NCBI RefSeq assembly: GCF_943736985.1
Contig: NZ_CALSFS010000007.1
Location: 146,003 to 210,002, forward strand
DNA length: 64,000 nt
Reading direction: 5' to 3'
Source of the DNA: Clostridium sp. Marseille-Q2269
Lineage (GTDB): Bacteria > Bacillota > Clostridia > Clostridiales > Clostridiaceae
Shown here: positions 9,305 through 19,100 of the stretch, piece after piece
How the letters are laid out: each line of letters opens with the position of its first letter
How positions within the stretch are numbered: the stretch's first letter is position 1
The notes under the pieces: model-generated
Seen by the model: only the letters and a program-made list of their open reading frames with translations
Told to the model about the DNA's origin: nothing
Databases searched by the model: none
Made by a program: the position numbers and the translations under genes

Positions 9305-9997
9305 CTATTTGTCCAATTTATACCCAATGCCCCATATTGTTTCAATATAATGATTTTCTGCCCCTGCTTTACATATCTTATTTCTCAAATTGCTTATATG
9401 TACATTTATAGTATTATCATCACATAGATACTCACTACCCCATACACTCTCAAACAGATTGGCCTTAGTAAAGACTTTTTTAGGATAGCTCATTAAAAGC
9501 TCCAATATATTAAATTCTGTATTAGTTAACATTAATTCTTTATCATATACAAAAGCTTCTCTACTATCTTTGTTAAGAGACAATTCTTTATACTTTAATA
9601 ATTTTTCTACATCTAAAGTGGAAAATTCCTTATATCTTCTAAGATGTGAGTCTATTCTTGCAGATACCTCATCTATATCAAAAGGCTTTGTTATATAATC
9701 ATCTGCTCCCATTCTTAAAGTTTCTATTTTAATATCTTTTTCCTCTTTAGCTGAAATTATAATTACAGGCATATTGCTGGTTTTTCTTATATTACTTAGA
9801 AGTTTTTTGCCATCCATACCAGGTAGCATTAAATCCAATAGAACCATATCCCAATTGTCCTGTTTTACATATATTAAAGCTTCTGTGCCAGAATATGCTG
9901 ATTGTGTAACATACCCATTTTGTGTTAACATATCCCTCAATAATTTATTTATATCATCATTATCTTCAACCACTAATATTTTTATATCTTTATTCAT
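9305..9997 (-). CDS. OmpR-family response regulator, orphan
   Basis: A 230-residue two-domain regulator. The receiver has the acidic pocket EDND (about 11-14), the phosphoacceptor Asp55 in LLDLMLPG and the conserved Lys in TKPFD. The winged-helix output domain occupies about 130-230, with the recognition-helix region NTINVHISNLRNKI and the final ETIWGIGYKLDK. Start ATG 9997 follows a purine-rich AGGGGGATAGT. No histidine kinase follows: the next sequence is a permease fragment in a broken locus. It therefore relies on a kinase elsewhere or is a relic. Its relatives commonly control neighbouring ABC exporters of antimicrobial compounds; here that is only context inference. Confidence 0.88.
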   Translation of the reverse strand: MNKDIKILVVEDNDDINKLLRDMLTQNGYVTQSAYSGTEALIYVKQDNWDMVLLDLMLPGMDGKKLLSNIRKTSNMPVIIISAKEEKDIKIETLRMGADDYITKPFDIDEVSARIDSHLRRYKEFSTLDVEKLLKYKELSLNKDSREAFVYDKELMLTNTEFNILELLMSYPKKVFTKANLFESVWGSEYLCDDNTINVHISNLRNKICKAGAENHYIETIWGIGYKLDK

Positions 9998-10040
9998 TAC
10001 TATCCCCCTAGGAAAATCTATTAAAATTATAATAATATTC

Positions 10041-10180
10041 TATATTAATTATATTTTACCATAATCGATTTTCAAATAAGATATATAAAGCCTTCCACCA
10101 TTAAAGTCAATATAATTACTGTAATACTATATCATGAAATAAGATTTTCAAAAGAATTTTTACATAAAAATGTACTGACT
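10041..10180. repeat. direct repeat flanking the AAA-nuclease gene, left copy
   Basis: Starting at TATATTAATTAT, through TTTTCAAATAAG and TTCCACCAT, to TTTTTACATAAAAA, this stretch aligns with 12229-12355 in the same orientation, with one gap of about 28 bp. The two copies bracket the gene at 10298-11992. Confidence 0.6.
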
Positions 10181-10206
10181 ATTTGGGTAATAATACAATG
10201 TATAAA

Positions 10207-10275
10207 AGGAGCTGTGACGCTAATAATAAATCCTACAATATATTGTGCTTAAATTCTTTAGTGCCACAACTCCTT
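10207..10275 (-). terminator. hairpin repeat, copy 1; likely terminator
   Basis: AAGGAGCTGTGACGCTAA pairs imperfectly with TTTAGTGCCACAACTCCTT around a loop containing AATATATTGTGCTTAAATTC. It lies 23 bp past the stop of the AAA-nuclease gene. A close relative is at 21550-21645, behind the sortase gene. Confidence 0.65.
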
Positions 10276-10297
10276 TTTTTATATTATTCTCTTATAC

Positions 10298-11992
10298 TTA
10301 TAACTCTACAGTATAGATATCCTTTTTTCCAACTACAATAATTAATACTTTCTTTAAATCATGTACTCCAAGTTCTTCTTTTACCATTTTGCTTTCAGCA
10401 TATCCTTGAAGCTGTTTTATTCCTTCCTCTTTTACTTTCTCAAAAGTATTTTTATCACTTTCTTTTATATATTTTAACTCTATAATCCACTGAAATTTAG
10501 TTATATCTTTAAACTGAATTTTTCTTTTAAGCATTATATCAACATAGCCTTTATTATTTTCATCCTCACTTTTTATAAAGTAAGTGCTATCTACACCTAA
10601 AAGAGTTAATAACATCATCTTTATGTTTTTTTCATCCATTTTTATTAAATCTCTATTTGATAAATCCTCTAATATAGCACTTACAACTTCTATTAAAGGG
10701 TGAATATTTCCGTTCATTCTCATTTCATTAACTGCTATTCTTATATCTTGTAGTTGAACATTATATTCTAAATTTATTCTTTGAAAATATTGTTCCCAAT
10801 AAATAGTCTTTATAACATAGTTAGGTATCTTTAAAATAGTACCCAATGGACCTTGCTCCTTTATTGTAAGCATTCCTAAATAAAAAAGTAGTGATTTAAA
10901 ATTTTCTTTCACACTATACATAGTATGAATATTAAATCTATCTACTAGCATAGTAGAAGTTTCTCCTGTAGTCATTATCTCCTCTAGTGCTTCTCTATCA
11001 TTAAAATTATAAGCCAACTGATTAACTTTACCATAGTCAGTTTTCACATTATTATCTATCATTTCCTTAGGATAGCGACTGTATAATGAATAATTATATA
11101 AAAAATACATAGACATATCTGGATTGAAAACTGTTTTACTATCCTCATTAAATTTATATCCGTTATAATATTGGGTCATATCAGTGCATATCTTTTCTCT
11201 AATTTCTTTATTTTTTATTCCAGCCTCATCCATAACACAAGAAATCTCATCTCTTGTAAAACCCATCATAGCATTAAGATTTTGATCTAATGTATAATTC
11301 ATTGTAATATTAAAACCACTAGTTAAGTCATCTAACATTATAGGGCTTACACCTGTCATAAATATTCTGTTAAAGTTGTCCGCTGTTGCGTCCTTTATAG
11401 CTTTATAAAACACTTTAACAAAACCTTCACCATGAAGTATACCACTATAGGTACTTTGTTTTGATCCTGTAATCAATTCATTAGCAAAGTTATCATATTC
11501 ATCTATTAAAACAAATACAGGTATCTTTATTTTACTAGCTAATAAAGATATATATTGAACTATTATTTCTGCGCTTTCCATTCCTTTTGGAATAGTATCA
11601 GCATCTAATAAATTTGAGTATTTATTTAGAAATTTTATTGCAGATAAAAAAACTTTTGAATTAAAACTATTTCTTAATTCTTCTTCACCATGTCCTGCAT
11701 CTATCCCTGCAAAACTTATTTTCCACACAAGAAAGCTATTTCTCTCCTCTGTAGGATTTTTACCTATATATAAATCACCAAATAATTCTTCAAATTTGTC
11801 TTTCTCATTTATATCATAATAACTCTCAAGCATAGATATAAAAAGACTTTTACCAAATCTTCTAGGCCTTATAAAAAAATTATAGGGAGCATATCTATCT
11901 AATAGTTCTATATAAGAGGTTTTATCCACATAAAGATAATTTTTTTCTCTTAAAACCTCAAAGTTAGAAATCCCATAAGGTATTCTTTTCAT
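10298..11992 (-). CDS. AAA-ATPase-like protein with C-terminal PD-(D/E)XK nuclease
   Basis: A full-length 564-residue member of the family truncated at 6660-7883. The N-terminal ATPase-like domain has RPRRFGKSLFIS (Walker A type, about 42-53) and VFVLIDEYDNFANE (Walker B, about 158-171), plus GVSPIMLDDLTSGFN. The C-terminal quarter has the PD-(D/E)XK core: NKGYVDIML (catalytic Asp), then QWIIELKYIK (the ExK). ATP hydrolysis and DNA or RNA cleavage are inferred from the motifs; no biological role is established for the family. ATG 11992 follows AGGAGTGATGGTAA. The gene is flanked by a direct repeat (10041, 12229), has a dispersed repeat 155 bp upstream and a hairpin repeat behind it. That setting suggests it was acquired or moved as a unit. 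Confidence 0.88.
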   Translation of the reverse strand: MKRIPYGISNFEVLREKNYLYVDKTSYIELLDRYAPYNFFIRPRRFGKSLFISMLESYYDINEKDKFEELFGDLYIGKNPTEERNSFLVWKISFAGIDAGHGEEELRNSFNSKVFLSAIKFLNKYSNLLDADTIPKGMESAEIIVQYISLLASKIKIPVFVLIDEYDNFANELITGSKQSTYSGILHGEGFVKVFYKAIKDATADNFNRIFMTGVSPIMLDDLTSGFNITMNYTLDQNLNAMMGFTRDEISCVMDEAGIKNKEIREKICTDMTQYYNGYKFNEDSKTVFNPDMSMYFLYNYSLYSRYPKEMIDNNVKTDYGKVNQLAYNFNDREALEEIMTTGETSTMLVDRFNIHTMYSVKENFKSLLFYLGMLTIKEQGPLGTILKIPNYVIKTIYWEQYFQRINLEYNVQLQDIRIAVNEMRMNGNIHPLIEVVSAILEDLSNRDLIKMDEKNIKMMLLTLLGVDSTYFIKSEDENNKGYVDIMLKRKIQFKDITKFQWIIELKYIKESDKNTFEKVKEEGIKQLQGYAESKMVKEELGVHDLKKVLIIVVGKKDIYTVEL

Positions 11993-12146
11993 TTACCATC
12001 ACTCCTCATTTAATTTCATCTCTTCTTTATCACTTTATTTTTCTATAATCAAGTTTAATATTTAATTTATTTATAGTATACCCTATTTCACTATTACTTT
12101 CATTCAAGGTATATTGTATAGTATAGACAATAAATAAAGCCTTAGC

Positions 12147-12223
12147 TAATATTACTGTCAGTTGATTTAACGCTGGTTTAATGTAGAGAATATTATTCTG
12201 TAACCATAATTTAACTAGTACAA
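12147..12223 (-). repeat. 80-bp dispersed repeat, copy 1
   Basis: On the minus strand it begins TTGTACTAGTTAAATT and ends near ACAGTAATATTA. Related copies are at 22426-22488 (minus), 31584-31660, 51283-51353 and 56819-56884 (plus). It lies upstream of the AAA-nuclease gene. Confidence 0.6.
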
Positions 12224-12228
12224 GGAGT

Positions 12229-12355
12229 TATATTAATTATTTTTACCACAATGAATTTTCAAATAAGACATATAAAACATTCCACCATGAAAAAGTAATA
12301 CTAAATTATTAGATAAGATATTTAAAATAATTTTAACATAAAAAGGTAATTCCAG
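12229..12355. repeat. direct repeat flanking the AAA-nuclease gene, right copy
   Basis: Partner of 10041-10180, sharing TTTTCAAATAAG, TTCCACCAT and TTTTAACATAAAAA in the same order and orientation. It lies between the AAA gene's upstream region and the terminator of the ABC permease gene. Confidence 0.6.
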
Positions 12356-12392
12356 TTTTAGTAATAGCAAAATCTAAAATAAAATATATAAA

Positions 12393-12419
12393 AGCACTCC
12401 ACTATAAAAATGGAATGCT
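12393..12419 (-). terminator. terminator of the ABC exporter operon
   Basis: The minus strand forms AGCATTCCA ... TGGAGTGCT followed by TTTATATATTTTATTTT, 55 bp beyond the permease stop. Confidence 0.75.
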
Positions 12420-12474
12420 CTTCATTATATTCTTTAAAAATATTGTCTTATACCCTATCATAATTTTTCTTTTG

Positions 12475-14142
12475 CTATTGAACTTGCTCCCATCTTCTAT
12501 TAAATAGCTTTTTCCATAAGATTATATTAACCAAAATTAAAATTACAATATATACATATATAGCAAAATTATATTCTGTAAAACTTCTAATTAACTTATG
12601 CAATCCAAAAAAAATTCCTGTGATGGCTGCAGAAAGTATAACCGTAGTAAAAGAATTTCCTGCATTGCTTTGAAAATCTTTATAAAAAGGCAATTCTTTT
12701 TTATATAAGTTTTGTATAACAACTATTAAAATAAGCATGCTGAAAAACATTACTATTATATCTGGTAATATTCTTAATCCACACATTATTAAAAAAACAA
12801 TACAAATACTGAAAAATACTGGAGAAATATATCTTAATATAAATCCTTTTAAAACTCCTTTTTGGATCTTTCCTGGGCTTTCTATAGGCAAAACCATATA
12901 TATCCATGAGCCTTTATATTTTTCACTCTGGCTTAAAAGTTCTATGCCTGCCACTAACATAAACACTGCTAAATAAATCCCAAAATAATAATTTCCCTTT
13001 GAAAATTTGTTAAGAGCCTTTGAAACTGATTTATATTTTGAAAAAGAGCCTATCATCATTATAAAAGGGAAAATCACAGCAAAAGCCAAGGTTGGGTACA
13101 ATTTTAGCTTCAACTTTCTTTCTGTAGATATCATATTTCTTGAAAACCGAAAAAATATATTTTCTATTTTATCTCTACAAAAAATACATGCATATCTTTT
13201 CTTTCTTAATCCTTTATCTTCTTCAATGGTTCCTTTTTTACTTGTACTACTGTCAAGTTTTTGTAAATTTTCTTCAAAATACGGAACAATAAATTTATAG
13301 TATATACCAAAAATTATAATTGGTATCACCACGCACATTATGCTTAATAACACATACTGTATTCCAGTATTATGTTCAATTATTAAGCTATATGGAGCCC
13401 CGAACCACACTGGTGGAACTAGATAACTCCACCATTTAATTTCAAAATTCATATTTACACCATTAATATCAAATACTCGTGGTATAATTTGATATCCTAA
13501 AGCAAGTACTATTGATAAAACTATTTGAAAATAATTTATTATATCTTTAAGCTTTTCTCCATCAAAAATTTTTAATATAAAATAATACAATATGGCAGTT
13601 ATGAATATAGTAAAAAATGAAAGTAATATTATTTGAAAAAAGAAAATTATAAAAAATTTAAATTTGTATCTAATAACACCAGCTATTAATGTTGGCCCTG
13701 CAATTGCCCCGGCAATAGATGTGATATAAATTAATATGTGAGTAGTCTTAGCTGCATTTATTGTCCTTTGATCTATTGGTTTAGTATTTAATATATTTTT
13801 ATCACCCAGATCCAAAAGTACAGAAGAAAAATCTGCAATCATAGTACTCATGATTAAAAACATTATGGCACCTATATTTATACTCATTTTTACAATCATA
13901 GGCGATGGAATAAAAATAAAAACAGCAAGAAAAATTCCCATTAATCCATATAAAAGTAGTGATTTTATAAAAGTATTCTTTTTATTCTCATTTTCCTTAT
14001 CTTTATATATTGTTGGAACTCTTCTATTATCCATTAAAAGCTTTAATTTAAGTATTGTTCTCATGGAAGTATAATTAACACCAAGTTTATCATATATAAA
14101 TTTAAATTTATCAACAAGCTTTAATATTTTAAAATCTTCCAC
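12475..14142 (-). CDS. ABC exporter permease, large multi-spanning
   Basis: A 555-residue integral membrane protein with about 12 hydrophobic segments in two halves separated by a charged cytoplasmic stretch (about residues 290-320, with SSTSKKGTIEEDKGLRKKR). The first 60 residues are cytoplasmic and polar. It is the membrane partner of the ATPase at 14145-14933, whose stop is 2 bp upstream, so the pair is co-transcribed. Substrate unknown; permeases of this layout in clostridia are usually called ABC-2 type or antibiotic exporters on context alone. ATG 14142 follows AAAGGAGGTATAGA. A good terminator follows the gene. Confidence 0.82.
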   Translation of the reverse strand: MEDFKILKLVDKFKFIYDKLGVNYTSMRTILKLKLLMDNRRVPTIYKDKENENKKNTFIKSLLLYGLMGIFLAVFIFIPSPMIVKMSINIGAIMFLIMSTMIADFSSVLLDLGDKNILNTKPIDQRTINAAKTTHILIYITSIAGAIAGPTLIAGVIRYKFKFFIIFFFQIILLSFFTIFITAILYYFILKIFDGEKLKDIINYFQIVLSIVLALGYQIIPRVFDINGVNMNFEIKWWSYLVPPVWFGAPYSLIIEHNTGIQYVLLSIMCVVIPIIIFGIYYKFIVPYFEENLQKLDSSTSKKGTIEEDKGLRKKRYACIFCRDKIENIFFRFSRNMISTERKLKLKLYPTLAFAVIFPFIMMIGSFSKYKSVSKALNKFSKGNYYFGIYLAVFMLVAGIELLSQSEKYKGSWIYMVLPIESPGKIQKGVLKGFILRYISPVFFSICIVFLIMCGLRILPDIIVMFFSMLILIVVIQNLYKKELPFYKDFQSNAGNSFTTVILSAAITGIFFGLHKLIRSFTEYNFAIYVYIVILILVNIILWKKLFNRRWEQVQ

Positions 14143-14144
14143 TT

Positions 14145-14933
14145 CTATACCTCCTTTAATATGGAGATAAATTCATTTGCAATATCTTCATGCTTTGTAA
14201 ATCCAGTTATTTCATTAAATATTTGTTCTAGAGAACCTTCCATATTCTTTTCCTGTAATTCTTCAAAGGTACCATCCGCTGCAATTTGTCCATTGTTTAA
14301 TAATATTATTCTACTACTTATTTTCTCAACAACTTCCATTATATGAGATGAGTAAAATATAGTTTTTCCTTCTGATGCTAATTTTGAAAGCACCTCTTTA
14401 AAAACAAGTACACTATTTGCATCAAGTCCACTTAAAGGCTCGTCCAAAAACAAGATATCAGGATTATGAATGAGGCTTGATATTATCAAGAGTTTCTGTC
14501 TCATGCCCTTTGAATAAGAAGATATTCTTGAATGATATGAATTTTCTATACCAAAAAGACTCATAAGCCTTTTAGCCTTATTATTTACTTCTTCTAATTC
14601 CATGCCATATATTTCTCCTAAAAAAGTTATATACTCATAAGCTGTTAAATTATCATATATTTCCCCATTTTCAGGAACATACCCTATTTTGTATTTATAT
14701 TCTATATTGTCATGGCATATATTGTTTCCAAATATTTTTACTTCACCTTCATATCCCTTAACTAAGCCAAGCATTATCTTAACAGTAGTACTTTTTCCCG
14801 CACCATTAGGTCCTATATACCCAATAATTTCCCCTTTGTTTACATCTAAATTTATTCCCTTTAACACCTGTTTATTTCCATAACTCATTTTTAAATCCCT
14901 TATAGAAACTACTATATTATTTGACTGCTCCAT
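14145..14933 (-). CDS. ABC transporter ATP-binding protein (exporter)
   Basis: A 262-residue ATPase with Walker A GPNGAGKST (about 39-47), the Q-loop around IGYVPENGEIYD, the signature motif SYSKGMRQ (about 140-147), Walker B ILFLDEPLSGLD (about 160-171) and the switch His in SSH. The degenerate signature SYSKGMRQ and the final extension (QIFNEITGF) are typical of ATPases for ABC-2 exporters. It energises the permease encoded immediately downstream. ATG 14933 follows a GGAGGTAATGT site. The drug or peptide exported cannot be deduced. Confidence 0.9.
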   Translation of the reverse strand: MEQSNNIVVSIRDLKMSYGNKQVLKGINLDVNKGEIIGYIGPNGAGKSTTVKIMLGLVKGYEGEVKIFGNNICHDNIEYKYKIGYVPENGEIYDNLTAYEYITFLGEIYGMELEEVNNKAKRLMSLFGIENSYHSRISSYSKGMRQKLLIISSLIHNPDILFLDEPLSGLDANSVLVFKEVLSKLASEGKTIFYSSHIMEVVEKISSRIILLNNGQIAADGTFEELQEKNMEGSLEQIFNEITGFTKHEDIANEFISILKEV

Positions 14934-15044
14934 ACATTACCTCCATAATCATTTATTGTAAAATATTATATAATTATCTCGAATATGTTCCTAATTATAC
15001 CATATGAAAATGTTACTAGACTACATTTTTCTATGCTATTTTAA

Positions 15045-15178
15045 AATAAACAGATTTCTAAGCTTCAGAGGAAGTTTTTACTCCCACTAAATCTTATTAA
15101 CATAATTTTTAGGAGTTTTACTCCTTAGAAGTCATTATCCTTTAGGAGTCAATGGTTATCCATGGACGTACCCGCTCT
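15045..15178. repeat. 135-bp structured repeat, copy 1
   Basis: It runs from AATAAACAGATTTCTAAGCT to TACCCGCTCT and shares most of its bases, in order, with 63522-63657. Shared parts include TTTTTAGGAGTTTTACTCCTTA (a hairpin), TTATCCTTTAGGAG and ATGGTTATCCATG. The copies diverge abruptly after CCGCTCT. Here a further inverted pair, TCCCAC near 15184 and GTGGGA near 15219-15224, follows. No open frame; it may be an end of a transposon of the IS200/IS605 kind, which is inference. Confidence 0.6.
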
Positions 15179-15407
15179 TTACTCCCACTTTGAAGAAAAG
15201 CAGAGAGTCCAAATGTTAGATTTGGTGGGAATGGTTTTCACAGACCATATTAACAGTATTGTAATTTTCAGGTTAAATTTTAGTTAAAATTGTGTATAAT
15301 CATTTAATATTTAATTTAAACCATTTGTGATTATTTATGATTTATGATATATTATTTCTAAAATTACTTATATATTTCAAACTAGAAGAAAAGGTGGAGT
15401 TTATATA

Positions 15408-15872
15408 ATGACTAAGTATTTAATAGTATTTTTAATATCCATGGTTCCTATTCTGGAATTACGTGGAGCTATCCCATATTCACAGATATATCATTTACCT
15501 TTGTTTCAATCTTATATCATTGCAATTATAGGTAATATGCTACCTATGCCTTTCATATATCTATTTGCAAGAAAGATACTTGTGTGGGGCTCTAGCAAGC
15601 CTATTACGGGAAAATTCTTCACGTGGTGCCTAGAAAAAGGAGAGAGCGCAGGTAAAAAATTGCAAGCAAAGACAGGTAAAAAAGGTTTGTTTTTCGGTTT
15701 ATTACTCTTCGTTGCAATACCAGCTCCTGGTACTGGTGCATGGACAGGCACTTTAGCAGCTAGTTTATTAGATATGGATTTTAAAACTAGCATTATAGCT
15801 GTTATGCTTGGAGTATTACTTGCAGGTATTATTATGGGTACTGCTAGTGTTGGATTATTTAGTTTCTTTTAA
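15408..15872 (+). CDS. small multidrug export family membrane protein
   Basis: A 154-residue membrane protein with about four hydrophobic segments. It matches the COG2426 / Sm_multidrug_ex type: the N-terminal ISMVPILELRGAIPYS, the GNMLPMPFIYLFAR loop, and the AIPAPGTGAWTGTLAASLL motif around residues 103-121. The family name reflects distant resemblance to DedA-like or drug exporters; transport has not been firmly shown, so substrate is unknown. ATG 15408 follows AAAGGTGGAGTTTATATA. It is a single rightward gene facing the adhesin terminator. Confidence 0.82.
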   Translation: MTKYLIVFLISMVPILELRGAIPYSQIYHLPLFQSYIIAIIGNMLPMPFIYLFARKILVWGSSKPITGKFFTWCLEKGESAGKKLQAKTGKKGLFFGLLLFVAIPAPGTGAWTGTLAASLLDMDFKTSIIAVMLGVLLAGIIMGTASVGLFSFF

Positions 15873-16115
15873 TATATAATCTGTAAAATACATATGTATA
15901 AGTACACATAATTCCAATACGAATTATGTAAAACAAACATAATTATAATATAGAATAATAAAATACATATGATTGTGCTATAGAATCTACGGTCTGTTAT
16001 GGTATATTACAAATTTTCAAATTAAATGATTAAAGTTAGTTAATTTTATATTAAAATTGTCAACCTTAAACATTAACAAAATATTTACCCCATTCAAATT
16101 TAATTTCCATGTAAT

Positions 16116-16160
16116 AAAAGCTATGAAGATTAAACTAAAACAGTTTTCTTCATAGCTTTT
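16116..16160 (-). terminator. terminator of the first surface protein gene
   Basis: AAAAGCTATGAAGA and TCTTCATAGCTTTT form a 14-bp stem. The same stem sequence ends the second surface protein gene at 22539-22582. Confidence 0.8.
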
Positions 16161-16182
16161 AATTAATTTTTTATACTTTAAA

Positions 16183-19100
16183 CTATTTTTTCTTATTCTT
16201 TTTTAGAAACAATATTACCCCACTTATAGTTGTTAATGATCCAACTGTCATCAATCCCTTAAAATCCAACCACCCACCAGTTTTAGGAAGAAGATCATTT
16301 ATTTTATTTTGATAATCTGAGGCCCCATTAACTATCGCTTCTCCCTCTTTATTGCTATTTTTAGATGGATTATTAATTATTTTATTTATAAGCTTTTCAG
16401 GTTCATTCTTAAGTGTAAACTTTTGAATCTCAGGAGAATTAATATTAATTTCTAACTTCTTTTCACTTAAATTGTATCCTTTAGGAGCTTTAGTTTCTTT
16501 TATGGTATATTTACCGTAATCCACGTCCTTAAAAGCTGACACTCCATTCTTATCAGAAATTGATGAGGCTATTTTTTTACCTTTATCATCAAACAAAGTA
16601 AATTCAGCTCCTTGAAGTAATTTTTCTTTCATATCTGTCTTAGTAATTAAAACCGTACCTTTTATTCTATTATTTATTACTTCATATATATACAATTTTC
16701 CATCTTCATTTACAAATACTTTTATATCACCTTCTGAAACTAAATACCCTTCAGGTGCTTTTGTCTCTTTTATAGTATATTCACCATAAATAAGATCTCT
16801 AAATATTGCAATTCCATCTTCTCCTGATATAGAAGTATTAATTGCTTCTCCCTTTACATTATATAACGCGAATTCAGCTCCTTTAAGTGGTCTATTGTAT
16901 TTATCCAATTTTTTTACACTTACATGGCCCCTTATTTTTGTATTAGAAATAATTTCAGGATTTACTTTTACAACCTTTCCATTTTCTTTTATAGATACCT
17001 TTAATACTTCATGTGAAATATTATATCCTCGTGGGGCTTTTGTTTCCTTTATATTATAATTACCATACTCTATATTTTTAAATTCCACATGGCCATTTTC
17101 ATCACTTATAGCCTTTTGTATGGGTTTTTCAAATTTTTCATCTGTTTCTTCATATATCTTAAATTCTGCTCCCTGTAATAGTTTTTTATCTTCTCCCTGC
17201 TTAGTGAACTCTATATTTCCTCTAATTTTTGTATTAGAAATACTGTATGGATTTGCTTTTACTGTAGTTCCATTTTCTTTGATGGATGCCTTTAATATTT
17301 CATTTGAAATATTATATCCTTCAGGTGCTTTTGTCTCTTTTATAGTATATTCACCATACTGAAGATCTTTAAATATTGCAATTCCATCTTCTCCTGATAC
17401 AGAAGTTTTAATTGCCTCTCCCTGTGTATTGTATAGCGTAAATTCCCCTCCCTTAAGTGCATTCTTGTCTTCACCTAACTTCTTAACTTCAACATTGCCT
17501 CTAATTCTTGTATTAGATATACTATTAGGATTGGATTTCACAGTACTACCATGCTGAGTTATTTCTGCAGTTAAAACTTTACCCGATATAGCGTATCCTT
17601 CTGGGGCTTTTGTTTCTTTTATATTATATTTACCATACTCTACATCTTTGAATTGAACATAACCATTTTCATCACTTACAGCCACTGCTATAGGATCTTT
17701 AAAATTATTATCCCATTCTTTATAAAGCTTAAATTGTGCTCCTTGTAATGGTTTTTTATTATCTCCCTGCTTAGTAAATTCTATATTTCCTTTAATCTTT
17801 GTATTAGAAATGCTTTCAGGAGTTGGCTTTACAATTTTTCCATTTTCAGTGATATTGGCCTTTAATGTTTCAGTTGAAATATTATATCCTTCTGGAGCCT
17901 TTGTTTCTTTTATAATATATTCTCCATACTCTACATCTTTAAAATGTACTATTCCTAACATATCACTGGTTGCTATGGCTAATGGATTTTCATATTTTAT
18001 ATCTGAAATACTATAAAGAGTAAACTCTGCTCCTTGTAGCGGAGTATCATTATGGCCGGTTTTTACAAATTTAATTTCACCTTTAATCTTTTCATCTTTA
18101 TAGTTATAGGATATATTTTTTTGTTCCTTACTATTTTCAACTTGAAATTTATATACTTCATCACTTATAAGATATCCTTGTGGTGGAGTTTTTTCTTTAA
18201 CATAATAGTCTATATCAAATTTTAATTTATTAAATATTACATCTCCATTTACTCCAGTAGGTTCTGAAGTTTTTATTACGTTTTGATATTTATCAAGTAA
18301 TTCAAATACAGTTCCTTGTAACTTGTCATTCTCATTATTCTTATTTACTTTTACTACTTTAATGCTACCAGTTTCACCAACACCGCCACCACCAGCACCT
18401 TGAAATATAACATCAACCTTATTTGAATCTGATTTTTCTGTTATTCCTGTTCCTTTAAAAGATATAGTGTTAGTAAATGGTGACTTTTTCTTATCTACTA
18501 CATTAGTTCTAAATGTTAAAATATAAGCTTCACTTGTACTAGAAGGTAATTGAAAATTGAATTCTCGTGTTATAGCATTATATTTTACATCATCTTTTCC
18601 TAGAGTAATTTCTTCTCCCATTGATAAACTACCATTTGAATTAAGCATAGCTTTATATAGCTTTATAGATGTGGTATCAAGTTCAAGTCCTTCTTGAAGA
18701 ATATCTGTTAAAACAGCATTTTTAATTAATATTTTATTAGAATTAACAGTTACATTCCAATCTATATAGTCATTACCTCTTGTATAGTCAGAATTTTTAT
18801 CTATTAAAGCATTTTTCACCTTTACTTTGCCAGTACTTTCTACACTTCCAGGTACAATGTCAGTTATTAATTTTGCAGTGTTCTTAAATTCTTTTTCTCC
18901 ATTGGTATTAAATATTGAACTATCTGCTATTCTGGTTTTAAAAGTTAATATTTGATGAGTTTTTATTTCACTTGGGAAATTATATCTTAAAGTCTTAGTA
19001 TCTTTATCATAATTATAATTTGATTTTTCTGCAGGCTTCCCATTAATCATAACAGAATTGTCAACAAATTCTTGCTTATCACCTGTAATGTCTGTAACAT

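Noticed and set aside
9106-9345. 79-codon minus-strand frame overlapping the response regulator end
   Set aside because: It is an alternative frame over the regulator's end and the permease remnant; the permease reading in another frame is clearly the real one.
16320-18380. Regular repeats that could suggest a CRISPR-like array
   Set aside because: They are the coding repeats of SpaA domains, about 250 bp apart, in frame, without spacers.
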